NCBI RefSeq assembly: GCF_900104705.1
Contig: NZ_LT629734.1
Span: forward strand, 496,001-560,000
Direction: 5' to 3'
Source: Agrococcus carbonis
Lineage (GTDB): Bacteria > Actinomycetota > Actinomycetes > Actinomycetales > Microbacteriaceae
DNA length: 64,000 nucleotides
The position numbers and the translations under genes are program-made. The notes under the pieces were generated by a model. It was not told where the DNA came from. It saw only the letters and a list, made by a program, of their open reading frames with translations, and searched no databases. This document shows, in pieces, positions 32,961 to 41,022 of the stretch. Within the stretch, counting starts at the first letter, position 1. Each line of letters opens with the position of its first letter.

Positions 32961-34523
32961 GTGGTCCAGGTGCAGCGAGTCGCGCGGCCGGTTGCCTCAC
33001 CCCAGGCCGTGGCCGGCGCGCGGAGCCGCGGATGGCTCACGGCCGGCGTCGCCGCCCCCGCCCTCGTGCTGCCGGGGGCCAGGTCGCCACGACCCACCTC
33101 CACCTTGACCCGCCGCCTCGAGTGGGAGCGGCGGAGCCGCGCACGCCTCGTCGTCGCGGACACCGCGGTCGCGCTCGCCGCGGTCACGACGCTCGCGGCC
33201 GCGATGCTCGTCGGCGAGGCCGTCATCGAGGCGCCGGAGCGGGTGCTCGCGGCCCCCGTGCTCACGGCGATGGTCTGGCTCACCGCACTCGCCGCCTTCC
33301 ACTCGCGCGATGCATCGGTGCTGGGCGCCGGAGCCACGGAGTACCGCCGGGTCGCGCACGCGACGGGACTCGCATTCGCGCTGCTCGCGGTGGGCGCGCT
33401 CGCGGTCGACTGGCCGGAGCTGCGCCAGCAGCTGCTCGTCGCGCTGCCGGTCGGCATGCTGGGCCTCCTCCTCGCGCGGTGGCAGTGCCGTCGGTGGCTC
33501 GTCGCGAGGCGGCGCGAGGGCGAGTTCGCCTCCCGCACGATCCTCGTCGGCGAGCGCGAGGAGATCGGGTACGTGCTCGAGCGCCTCGATGCCGCGCGCG
33601 ACCTGACCTTCCACGTCGTGGGCGCCGCCGTGCGGGGCGATCCGGGCGAGCCGCTCGAGCTCCGCGGCAGGGCCGTGCCGGTGCTCCCGACGTCGGCGAC
33701 GGTCGCCGAGAACGCGGAGCGCATGGGCGCCGACACGGTCATCCTCGCCGCGAGCACCGACGCCGACCCCGAGTACCTCACGCGGCTGCGGCGCCAGCTC
33801 GAGGGCACGTGCGCCGAGCTCATCCTCTTCTCGCGCCTCACGGACGTCGCCGGGCCGCGCATCTCGTTCCGACCCGTCGACGGCCTGCCGCTCATCCAGG
33901 TGCGCATCCCGACGTTCGACGGCGGCCGGCACGTGCTCAAGCGCGCCCTCGACGTCGTCGTGAGCTCGTGCGCCCTCGTCGCGATCGCGATCGTCGCCGT
34001 GCCCATCGCGATCGCGATCGCGCTCGACTCGCCGGGACCCGTGCTGTTCCGGCAGCAGCGCATCGGCCGCGACGGGCAGAGCTTCCCGATGCTCAAGTTC
34101 CGCACGATGCACGTGGACGCCGAGCAGCGGCTCGAGGAGCTGCGAGAGCGCAACGAGGGCGCGGGCCCGCTGTTCAAGATGAAGGACGACCCGCGGGTGA
34201 CGCGCGTCGGCGCGTTCCTCCGTCGCCACTCGCTCGACGAGCTGCCGCAGTTCTGGAACGTGCTGCGCGGCGACATGAGCGTCGTGGGGCCGCGGCCCCC
34301 GCTGCCGCACGAGGCGAGCAGCTACGACGAGGTGGTCAAGCGCCGGCTGTACCTGAAGCCGGGCATCACCGGCCTCTGGCAGATCAGCGGCCGGAGCGAC
34401 CTCACGTGGCAGGACAGCGTTCGGCTCGACCTGCGCTACGTGGAGAACTGGTCGGTCATGGAGGACCTCATGATCATCCTCCGCACCGCTCGCGTCGTGC
34501 TGCATCCCTCGGGCGCGTACTGA
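32961..34523 (+). CDS. Polyprenyl-phosphate hexose-1-phosphate transferase (initiating sugar transferase, WcaJ/WbaP type)
   Basis: This 520-residue membrane enzyme starts repeat-unit assembly by moving a sugar phosphate from a nucleotide sugar to undecaprenyl phosphate. The N-terminus has about four TM helices. A Rossmann-like CoA-binding domain follows (RTILVGEREEIGYVLERL). After a membrane-inserted helix (KRALDVVVSSCALVAIAIVAV) comes the catalytic bacterial-sugar-transferase domain with KFRTMHVDAE, DELPQFWNVLRGDMSVVGPRPP and KPGITGLWQISGRS. GTG 32961 (GGGGAA upstream) or GTG 32970 (AGGTGG upstream) are the likely starts. It heads a four-gene run, with the next ATG 1 nt after its stop. The sugar transferred cannot be assigned. 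Confidence 0.93.
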   Translation: MVQVQRVARPVASPQAVAGARSRGWLTAGVAAPALVLPGARSPRPTSTLTRRLEWERRSRARLVVADTAVALAAVTTLAAAMLVGEAVIEAPERVLAAPVLTAMVWLTALAAFHSRDASVLGAGATEYRRVAHATGLAFALLAVGALAVDWPELRQQLLVALPVGMLGLLLARWQCRRWLVARRREGEFASRTILVGEREEIGYVLERLDAARDLTFHVVGAAVRGDPGEPLELRGRAVPVLPTSATVAENAERMGADTVILAASTDADPEYLTRLRRQLEGTCAELILFSRLTDVAGPRISFRPVDGLPLIQVRIPTFDGGRHVLKRALDVVVSSCALVAIAIVAVPIAIAIALDSPGPVLFRQQRIGRDGQSFPMLKFRTMHVDAEQRLEELRERNEGAGPLFKMKDDPRVTRVGAFLRRHSLDELPQFWNVLRGDMSVVGPRPPLPHEASSYDEVVKRRLYLKPGITGLWQISGRSDLTWQDSVRLDLRYVENWSVMEDLMIILRTARVVLHPSGAY

Positions 34524-34524
34524 G

Positions 34525-35922
34525 ATGCGCGCCGCACCGGGCGCGCGCCGGCGCCGACCGGGCGTCGGGCCTCCGCACGTCCTCATCGTGGTGCAGAACC
34601 TCCCCGTCCCGCTCGACCGGCGCGTCTGGCTCGAGTGCCAGGCGCTCGTGGCGCGCGGCTACCGGGTGAGCGTCATCTGCCCCCAGGGGCCGGGCGACCC
34701 CGCGTTCCGTCGCCTCGACGGCGTCGACATCCACGCCTACGCGCCCGCGCCGGAGGCCGCCGGACTCGTCGGCTACGCGTGGGAGTTCGCGTACAGCTGG
34801 ATGCGCACTGCGGCGCTGAGCCTGCGGGTCCGGCGGCGCGGCCGGTTCGATGTGCTCCAGGCGTGCAACCCGCCCGACACCTACTGGCTGCTCGCGCGGC
34901 TGTGGCGCCCCTTCGGCGTGCGCTTCGTCTTCGACCACCACGACCTGGGCCCAGAGCTGCTCCGGTCGCGGTTCGGGGAGCCCGCGGGGCCCGTGCGCCG
35001 GCTCGAGCACCGCGCGCTCCTGTGGCTCGAGCGCCGCTCGTTCCGCGCCGCCGACCGGGTCATCTCGACGAACGAGTCCTACCGCGCGGTCGCGATCGCG
35101 CGCGGCGGCAGGCGCCCCGAGGACGTCACCGTCGTGCGCAGCGGCCCCGACACCGATCGGATGCGCCCGGTCGTGCCCGAGCATCCGCTGCCGCCCGACG
35201 CCATCGGGCTCGTCTACGTCGGCGTGATGGGCCCGCAGGACGGCGTCGACCAGGTGCTGCTCGTCGTCGACGAGCTCGTCCACCGCCGCGGGCGCACGAA
35301 CATCACGGCGATGCTGCTGGGCTTCGGGGACTGCCTCGAGGCGCTGCGTGCGCAGTGCGGCGCGCTCGGGCTCGACGCTCACGTCACCTTCACCGGCCGC
35401 GTCGACCGCGCGCAGCTCGCCGAGCACCTCAGCCGCGCCCACATCGGGCTCTGCCCCGACCTGAAGACGCCGCTCAACGACGTGTCGACGATGAACAAGA
35501 CCATGGAGTACATGGCCTACGCCCTGCCGACCGTCGCGTTCGACCTCGCGGAGACGCGCGTCTCGGGCGGCGACACGGTGCTCTACGCGCCCTCCGGCGA
35601 CGTCAGCGCGTTCGCCGACCACGTCGAGGCGCTCATCGACGACCCGGAGCGGCGGGCCGACCTCGGAGCGGCGGCGCGGGCGCGCGTGCGCGACCACCTC
35701 GACTGGCGCCCGCAGGCCGAGGCGTACGTCGGGGTCTTCGACGACCTCACCGGCCACCGCCGCTCGGTCCCCGCGGTGCCCGAGCCGGCGCCGACGACGC
35801 ACGACGCCGAGGGGCGGCGGTACGTCGACGTCGACGACGCCGCCGAGCTCCGCCGGTTCGTCGTCGCCCGGTCCGCCCCGTCGGCCCCGACCGACGACGC
35901 CCGAGCCCGGGTGCCGACATGA
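34525..35922 (+). CDS. Glycosyltransferase family 4 protein
   Basis: The 465-residue GT-B enzyme has a donor-proximal N-domain with HVLIVVQNLPVPLDRRVWLECQALVARGY, the usual start of WbuB-like GT4 enzymes. Its C-domain (about 225-400) contains LVYVGVMGPQDGVD and the EX7E-type region DVSTMNKTMEYMAYALPTVAFDLAETR. It should add one sugar from a nucleotide donor to the lipid-linked repeat at the cytoplasmic face. A C-terminal tail of about 70 residues (SVPAVPEPAPTTHDAEG...) is Pro/Asp-rich and outside the fold. Its stop overlaps the next start (ATGA). Confidence 0.9.
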   Translation: MRAAPGARRRRPGVGPPHVLIVVQNLPVPLDRRVWLECQALVARGYRVSVICPQGPGDPAFRRLDGVDIHAYAPAPEAAGLVGYAWEFAYSWMRTAALSLRVRRRGRFDVLQACNPPDTYWLLARLWRPFGVRFVFDHHDLGPELLRSRFGEPAGPVRRLEHRALLWLERRSFRAADRVISTNESYRAVAIARGGRRPEDVTVVRSGPDTDRMRPVVPEHPLPPDAIGLVYVGVMGPQDGVDQVLLVVDELVHRRGRTNITAMLLGFGDCLEALRAQCGALGLDAHVTFTGRVDRAQLAEHLSRAHIGLCPDLKTPLNDVSTMNKTMEYMAYALPTVAFDLAETRVSGGDTVLYAPSGDVSAFADHVEALIDDPERRADLGAAARARVRDHLDWRPQAEAYVGVFDDLTGHRRSVPAVPEPAPTTHDAEGRRYVDVDDAAELRRFVVARSAPSAPTDDARARVPT

Positions 35923-36779
35923 GCAGCGTCATCATCGCGGCGCACGACGAGGAGCCCGTGCTCGGCGCATGCCTCGACGCGCTCGCAGCGCAGGCGGATG
36001 CGGGGCCGATGCACGTCGTCGTGTCGGCCAACGGCTGCTCGGACGACACCGCAGGCGTCGCCCGGCGGCGCGGCGCGACGGTCGTCGAGCGCGAGGCCGC
36101 AGGCAAGCCGGGCGCCCTCAACGCCGGTGACGACGTCGCCGACGGCTTCCCGCGCGTCTACCTCGACGCCGACATCGTCGTGCCGCCCCACGGCGTCGCT
36201 CGACTGCTCGAAGCGCTGCGCGACGGCGTGCTCGCGGCCGTGCCGCACCGCATCCTCGACACCGAGGGCAGCCCGCTCCTCGTGCGGGCGTACTGCGCGA
36301 TCAGCGAGCGGCTGCCGGCGTTCCGCGACGGGCTCTACGGGCGCGGCATGATCGCCGTCTCCGCCGAGGGGCGTGCCCGCTTCGACCGGTTCCCCGACCT
36401 GATCGCCGACGACCTCTTCCTCGACGGGCAGTTCGAGGCCTCCGAGAAGCGGGAGGCGAGCGGCGTGAGCGTCGTCGTCCGAGCGCCGCGCACGACGCGC
36501 GCGCTGTTCGACCGGCTCGTCCGCGTGCGGCGGGGCAACGCCGAGCTGCGGGCGGCCGCCGCGCGCGGCGCGGTCGCCGCCGCGGTGCGCCCCGCCGACC
36601 GGTGGGCGTGGCTGCGCGACGTCGTGCTCCCGCGGCCCTGGCTGCTGCCGGCCGCCGTGGCGTACGTCGGGATGACCGTCGCGGCCGCCGTCGTCGCTCG
36701 CCGCGCGTCGCGCGCGGGGACCGCTCGCGCGTGGGGGCACGACGCCACGACGCGCGCTCCAGGGAGGGCAGTCCCGTGA
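35919..36779 (+). CDS. Glycosyltransferase family 2 protein with C-terminal TM segment
   Basis: The 286-residue GT-A enzyme has SSVIIAAHDEEPVLGACLDAL at the start, the nucleotide-site VVSANGCSDDT, and the metal-binding DxD in VYLDADIVVP. An acceptor-side region (DLIADDLFLDGQFEAS) resembles the ED-containing motif of processive-like GT2 enzymes. A hydrophobic stretch near 240-260 (PWLLPAAVAYVGMTVAAAVVA) suggests membrane anchoring. ATG 35919 overlaps the upstream stop; its own stop overlaps the deacetylase start as GTGA. Confidence 0.85.
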   Translation: MSSVIIAAHDEEPVLGACLDALAAQADAGPMHVVVSANGCSDDTAGVARRRGATVVEREAAGKPGALNAGDDVADGFPRVYLDADIVVPPHGVARLLEALRDGVLAAVPHRILDTEGSPLLVRAYCAISERLPAFRDGLYGRGMIAVSAEGRARFDRFPDLIADDLFLDGQFEASEKREASGVSVVVRAPRTTRALFDRLVRVRRGNAELRAAAARGAVAAAVRPADRWAWLRDVVLPRPWLLPAAVAYVGMTVAAAVVARRASRAGTARAWGHDATTRAPGRAVP

Positions 36780-37459
36780 GCGCCGCCCAGCAGCACGCCC
36801 GCCGGGCGACGGTCCACCTGTGCTTCCACGGCATCGGCACGTGCGTGGCCGAGCGCGAGCCGGGGGAGGCGCGCTACTGGGTGAGCGCGGATGCGTTCCG
36901 CCGCGTCCTCGACGAGGTCGCCGAGCGGCCGTGGGTCGCGCTGAGCTTCGACGACGGCAACCGCTCCGACGTGGAGGTCGCACTGCCCGCGCTGCGGGAG
37001 CGCGGCCTGACCGCGACCTTCTTCGCGCTCGCGGGGCGCCTCGAGGATGCGCGGAGCCTCTCGCGGGGCGACGTCCGCGCGCTCGCGGACGCGGGCATGG
37101 CCATCGGCTCGCACGGGTGGGACCACGTCTCGTGGCGCAGCCTCACCGACGCCGACGCGCGGCGCGAGCTCGTCGACGCCCGCTCGGCGCTCTCGGAGGC
37201 CGCGGGAGCATCCGTCGCCGCTGCGGCGCTGCCGCTCGGCCGGTACGGGCGCGACACCCTCCGCCGGCTGCGCGAGGCCTCCTACGCCGCGGTCTACTCG
37301 AGCGACCGCTTCCCCGTGCGCGACTCCGCCTGGCTCCGGGCGCGCTACAGCGTCACCGCCGACGACACGCTCGAGTCAGTGCGCCGCATCCTCGCCGGCA
37401 GGCCTCGGCTCGTCACGGCGAGGAATGCGCTCGCGAGCGCGGTCAAGCGGATGCGCTGA
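36776..37459 (+). CDS. Polysaccharide deacetylase (NodB homology domain)
   Basis: The 227-residue protein has the CE4 metal site: LSFDDGNRSD provides the Asp pair (base and metal ligand), and SHGWDHVSWR provides the two histidines. RYGRDTLRRLREASYAAVYSS replaces the usual motif that starts R-x-P-x-G, so the third motif is altered. CE4 enzymes remove N- or O-acetyl groups from sugars. No signal peptide is visible, so it may act on a cytoplasmic lipid-linked intermediate rather than on the finished polymer. GTG 36776 has AGGGAGG upstream and overlaps the GT2 stop. It is the last gene of the run that starts at the sugar transferase. Confidence 0.88.
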   Translation: MSAAQQHARRATVHLCFHGIGTCVAEREPGEARYWVSADAFRRVLDEVAERPWVALSFDDGNRSDVEVALPALRERGLTATFFALAGRLEDARSLSRGDVRALADAGMAIGSHGWDHVSWRSLTDADARRELVDARSALSEAAGASVAAAALPLGRYGRDTLRRLREASYAAVYSSDRFPVRDSAWLRARYSVTADDTLESVRRILAGRPRLVTARNALASAVKRMR

Positions 37460-37888
37460 CGGCGGCTCCGCTGCGGCGGACCGCTCGCGGCGCACCACGA
37501 GGCACCAGGCGAGGCCCGCGCCGATCGCGGCGCCGAGCACGTTCGCGGCGAGGTCGCGCAGGCTCGGCTGCCGAGCAGGGATCACGATCTGCGCGAGCTC
37601 CGCCGCAGCCGAGAGCGCGAGCGCGAGCGCGATGCCCTGCCAGCGGCGGCGCAGCAGCAGCGTCACCAGGCCGCCGAGCGGCACGAACAGGAGCACGTTG
37701 GCGCTGGCCTCCACCCAGCCGTCGCCGAACGCCGCGCCCCCGAGCAGCGAGCGGAGGGCATCGCCGATCGCCTCGACGATGCGGCCGTACCCGACCGGGA
37801 GCAGGAGCACGATGACCACGGCGAGCGCGTAGCCGGCGAGGGCGAGCACGACCCAGCGACGGGGGCTCTTGCGAACGCTCGACTCCAC
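37376..37888 (-). CDS. VanZ-like family membrane protein
   Basis: The 170-residue protein has about four TM helices and the VanZ block WVEASANVLLFVPLGGLVTLLLRRRW, AAAELAQIVIPARQPSLRDLAANVLGAAIG. VanZ proteins give low-level teicoplanin resistance in enterococci; their molecular role is unknown, and they often sit in cell-surface polysaccharide loci. GTG 37888 is placed 6 nt after GGAGG; GTG 37891 is the alternative. The last 84 nt overlap the 3' end of the deacetylase gene on the opposite strand, and the tail there is charged and probably unstructured. Confidence 0.8.
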   Translation of the reverse strand: MESSVRKSPRRWVVLALAGYALAVVIVLLLPVGYGRIVEAIGDALRSLLGGAAFGDGWVEASANVLLFVPLGGLVTLLLRRRWQGIALALALSAAAELAQIVIPARQPSLRDLAANVLGAAIGAGLAWCLVVRRERSAAAEPPSAHPLDRARERIPRRDEPRPAGEDAAH

Positions 37889-37964
37889 CACTAGCCTCCG
37901 GGAACCGGGGTGCGCGAGGTGCAGGGCTCCCTCGCGAAGCGTACCCCCGAAGCCGGATGCGCGG

Positions 37965-39005
37965 ATGGCGATGGTCGAGGACGTGCAGCGCGCGGGCGGC
38001 CCTCGCGCCCGAGGCCCGAGCGGTGCGCTCCGGACGCTCGCCGTCCTGGCGACCGTCCTCGCCATCGCGCTGGTCGCCCCGGCCTTCCGGGCCGCGCCGG
38101 CCGGCGGCGGGGCCACGGCGACGGCGGCGACGCCCGCGGCCGTGGAGGGGGCCGGATCCCCACCGCTCCTCTCCATGCCTGCACCGCGGCCGGGCGGCAT
38201 CGTGGTGCTCGGCCGCACCTTCCCGAGCGCGACGACGACCGGGGTGCCCCCGGGCACGCTGCTCTCCCCCTACACCGGCCCATGCCTGATCCAGACGCCG
38301 GATGTCGTCATCCACGCCAAGGAGGTGCGGTGCGACCTCCGCATCCTCGCGAGGGGCGTGACGATCACCGACTCGCGCATCGAGGGCAGCGTCTACGCCG
38401 ACTACGTCGACGACATCGGCTCGTTCACGATCACCGACAGCACCGTCGACGCCGGCCAGGTCGTGCGGACGGGGATCGGCGATGCGCACTTCACCGCGAC
38501 ACGCGTCGAGGTCGTCGGCGGCAACCGCTCGATCAACTGCTACTCGGACTGCACCGTGCGGCACTCGTACGTGCACGGCCAGCTCCACGACGCATCCGGC
38601 ACGCACCACGAGTCCGGCATCCGCGTCAACCACGAGAGCACTGTGATCGGGAGCACGATCGCGTGCGACGCGCCCGACGTGCCGCCGGATGCAGGGTGCT
38701 CGGCGGCGCTGACGGGCTACCCCGACTTCGACCCGATGCACGACGTCACGATCGACGGCAACCTCATCCGGGCGGGCTCGGGCGGCTACTGCGCGTACGG
38801 CGGCGGCACCGAGGGCAAGGCCTTCTCAGGTCACACGCGCGACATGCGCTTCACCGACAACGTGTGGGAGCGCGGCACCGAGCCGGGTCAGGACGGCGGC
38901 TTCGTCTGCGGCTACTGGGGACCGATCGCCTCGTTCGACGCGGACGCCCCGGGCGCGGTGTGGAGGGGCAACGTCTACGACGACGGCACGCCCGTGACAC
39001 CGTGA
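37965..39005 (+). CDS. Secreted right-handed beta-helix-like protein
   Basis: The 346-residue protein has a basic N-terminus and one hydrophobic segment (LRTLAVLATVLAIALVAPAF), a signal peptide or anchor, followed by an Ala/Gly/Pro spacer. From about residue 110, short repeated strands (GVTITDSRIEGSVYADYV, SFTITDSTVDAG, FTATRVEVVGGNRSINCY, CTVRHSYVHGQ, VTIDGNLIRAG, MRFTDNVWERG) read like the turns of a parallel beta-helix, as in pectate lyases and polysaccharide epimerases. Several cysteines may form disulfides. No catalytic set can be assigned. Its place in the locus suggests it binds, cleaves or modifies the exported polymer. The start is ATG 37965 or 37971. Confidence 0.75.
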   Translation: MAMVEDVQRAGGPRARGPSGALRTLAVLATVLAIALVAPAFRAAPAGGGATATAATPAAVEGAGSPPLLSMPAPRPGGIVVLGRTFPSATTTGVPPGTLLSPYTGPCLIQTPDVVIHAKEVRCDLRILARGVTITDSRIEGSVYADYVDDIGSFTITDSTVDAGQVVRTGIGDAHFTATRVEVVGGNRSINCYSDCTVRHSYVHGQLHDASGTHHESGIRVNHESTVIGSTIACDAPDVPPDAGCSAALTGYPDFDPMHDVTIDGNLIRAGSGGYCAYGGGTEGKAFSGHTRDMRFTDNVWERGTEPGQDGGFVCGYWGPIASFDADAPGAVWRGNVYDDGTPVTP

Positions 39006-39035
39006 GCGCGAGCGCCGATCGGCCTCTACGGCGAG

Positions 39036-39935
39036 TCAGCGCGGCACGAGCCGCCGGCGCAGCCCGAGCTGGCGCGGCCGCGCGGAGGGTCGCAGCAGCG
39101 CGCGCACCGTCGGCCACGAGTCGTGCGTGCCCAGGAGCGCACGCCGGAGCTCGATCGCGACGCTCAACCCGAAGTAGAGCCCGCCCCGCAGCGGACCGGT
39201 GCGCCGGCGGTACACGCGCACGCGGTTGAGGATCTTCATCGTGTGCGTGAGCGAGCTCTCGCCGGATCCCCCGCCGACGTGCACCGCCCCCGCATCGGGC
39301 GTGTAGCGCGTCGACCAGCCCGCGTCGCGCGCCCGCAGGCAGAAGTCGGTCTCCTCGGAGTAGAGGAAGAAGGACTCGTCCAAGCCGCCGAGCGCCGCGT
39401 AGCACTGCCGGTCGACGAGCAGGATCGCGCCGACGGCCCAGTCGACGTCGTGCTCGACGAGGTACTCGTCCGGGTCCTCGACCCGCTCGCTGAACGCATC
39501 CAGGCCCGTGAAGCTCAGCCCGCCCACGCGCGCGAGCGTCGGCCGTCGCCGGATGGTCGGCGACAGCCTGCCGTCGGCCTCCCGCACGCGCGGCGCGACG
39601 ATGCCGACGCCGGGGCGCTCGAGCACCGCGAGCATCGCGGGCACGGACCCGGGGTCGAGCGTCGCATCCGGGTTGAGGATCAGGATCGAGCGCGCCTCGC
39701 CGGCGGCGGCGACCGCGCGGTTGATGCCTGCGGCATACCCGACGTTGGTCGAGCGGACGACGATGCAGTCCGTCCTGGCGCCGAGCACGTCGAGCGTGCC
39801 GTCGGTCGACCCGTTGTCGACGACGACGAGCGAGTGGTCGAGGCCGCCCATCGCCGCCGGGACGCTGTCGAGCAGCCCGTCGATGTCGCGCTCGCTGTTG
39901 TAGGTCACGACGACGGCGGCGACGGCGGGGATCAT
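39036..39935 (-). CDS. Glycosyltransferase family 2 protein, rhamnosyltransferase-like
   Basis: The 299-residue GT-A enzyme is of the WbbL/rhamnosyltransferase type. It begins VAAVVVTYNSERDIDGLLDS, followed by VVVDNGSTDGT, NVGYAAGINRAV, the metal-site ILILNPDATL, and the acceptor motif GGLDESFFLYSEETDFCLRARDAGW. This set predicts transfer of a deoxyhexose or similar sugar. ATG 39935 overlaps the fcl stop (ATGA), so it is translated from the GDP-fucose synthase message. That makes fucose or a related GDP-sugar a plausible donor. Confidence 0.9.
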   Translation of the reverse strand: MIPAVAAVVVTYNSERDIDGLLDSVPAAMGGLDHSLVVVDNGSTDGTLDVLGARTDCIVVRSTNVGYAAGINRAVAAAGEARSILILNPDATLDPGSVPAMLAVLERPGVGIVAPRVREADGRLSPTIRRRPTLARVGGLSFTGLDAFSERVEDPDEYLVEHDVDWAVGAILLVDRQCYAALGGLDESFFLYSEETDFCLRARDAGWSTRYTPDAGAVHVGGGSGESSLTHTMKILNRVRVYRRRTGPLRGGLYFGLSVAIELRRALLGTHDSWPTVRALLRPSARPRQLGLRRRLVPR

Positions 39936-40870
39936 GCCCGGTGCTCGAGGAACCAGCGGTAGGTCGACGCGATGCCCTCCTCGAGGCCGATCGACGGCCG
40001 CCACCCGAGCTCCTCGAGGCGGCTGACGTCGAGCAGCTTGCGAGGCGTGCCGTCCGGCTTCGAGGCGTCCCAGTCGACCGGGCCGTCGAAGCCGACGGCA
40101 TCGGCGACGAGCCGCGCGAGCTCGCGGATCGACACGTCGGCGCCGACGCCGACGTTGATCGTCTCCGCGCTGTCGTAGTGCTCGAGCAGGTGGTGGACGG
40201 CATCTGCCAGGTCGTCGACGTGCAGGAACTCGCGTCGCGGGGTTCCGCTCCCCCACAGGCGCACTGCCCCGCCGTCGACCTTCGCGTCGTGGAACTTCCG
40301 GATCATCGCCGGCAGCACGTGCGAGCGCACGAGGTCGAAGTTGTCGCCCGGGCCGTAGAGGTTCGTGGGCATCGCCGAGATCCAGCGCCGCCCGTACTGC
40401 GAGCGATAGGCCTTGATCGCCTCGATGCCGGCGATCTTCGCGATCGCGTAGGCGGCGTTCGTCGGCTCGAGCGGTCCCGTCAGCAGCGAGCGCTCGGCGA
40501 TGGGCTGCGCTGCCTCCTTCGGGTAGATGCACGACGACCCCAGGAACAGCAGGCGGTCGACGTCGGCGGCGTGGGCCGCCTCGAACAGGTTCGTCTGGAT
40601 GCGGAGGTTGTCGTTGAGGAACTCGACCGGTTCGGTCGCGTTCGCCATGATGCCGCCGACGCGGGCCGCGGCGATCACCACGACGTCCGGCGACGCCTCG
40701 CGCACGGCGTCCATCGTCGCTCGCGCGTCCCGCAGGTCGAGCTCGGACGACCGCCAGCCGACGAGGTCGGAGAAGCCGCGCGCCTCGAGGTCGCGCCAGA
40801 TCGCGGAGCCCACGAGGCCGCCGTGGCCGGCGACGTAGACGCGCGCGTCGCGATCGAGGGTCTCGTCCAT
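39932..40870 (-). CDS. fcl: GDP-L-fucose synthase
   Basis: The 312-residue SDR epimerase/reductase converts GDP-4-keto-6-deoxymannose to GDP-L-fucose. Diagnostic blocks are VYVAGHGGLVGSAIWRDLEARG, the catalytic FLGSSCIYPKEAAQPIAE with its serine and cysteine, YAIAKIAG with the Y-x-x-x-K pair, PTNLYGPGDNFD and LWGSGTPRREFLHVDDLA. ATG 40870 follows GGAGG. It diverges from gmd, which makes its substrate, across a 152-nt gap. Confidence 0.96.
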   Translation of the reverse strand: MDETLDRDARVYVAGHGGLVGSAIWRDLEARGFSDLVGWRSSELDLRDARATMDAVREASPDVVVIAAARVGGIMANATEPVEFLNDNLRIQTNLFEAAHAADVDRLLFLGSSCIYPKEAAQPIAERSLLTGPLEPTNAAYAIAKIAGIEAIKAYRSQYGRRWISAMPTNLYGPGDNFDLVRSHVLPAMIRKFHDAKVDGGAVRLWGSGTPRREFLHVDDLADAVHHLLEHYDSAETINVGVGADVSIRELARLVADAVGFDGPVDWDASKPDGTPRKLLDVSRLEELGWRPSIGLEEGIASTYRWFLEHRA

Positions 40871-41022
40871 GGCTCCGCCTCCCGATGAGCGCCGTTGCTG
40901 GCTCATCGTAATGGCGCTGTTCCCAGGGCGCGACGGTTGGGTAGAGTGCAGCAACCTCTGCGGATCACGGCAGTGCGATGCTCGAGAGCGCGAGGGATGG
41001 CATCGCACGACGGGGGGCTGGC
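40871..41022. promoter_or_regulatory. Divergent regulatory region between fcl and gmd
   Basis: The 152-nt gap must hold promoters for both strands. On the plus strand TTCCCA and TAGAGT, 16 nt apart, at about 40920-40947 form a weak candidate promoter for gmd. The gap holds no reading frame that I can support. A GGGGGG run directly before ATG 41023 may act as the ribosome site. Confidence 0.35.
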
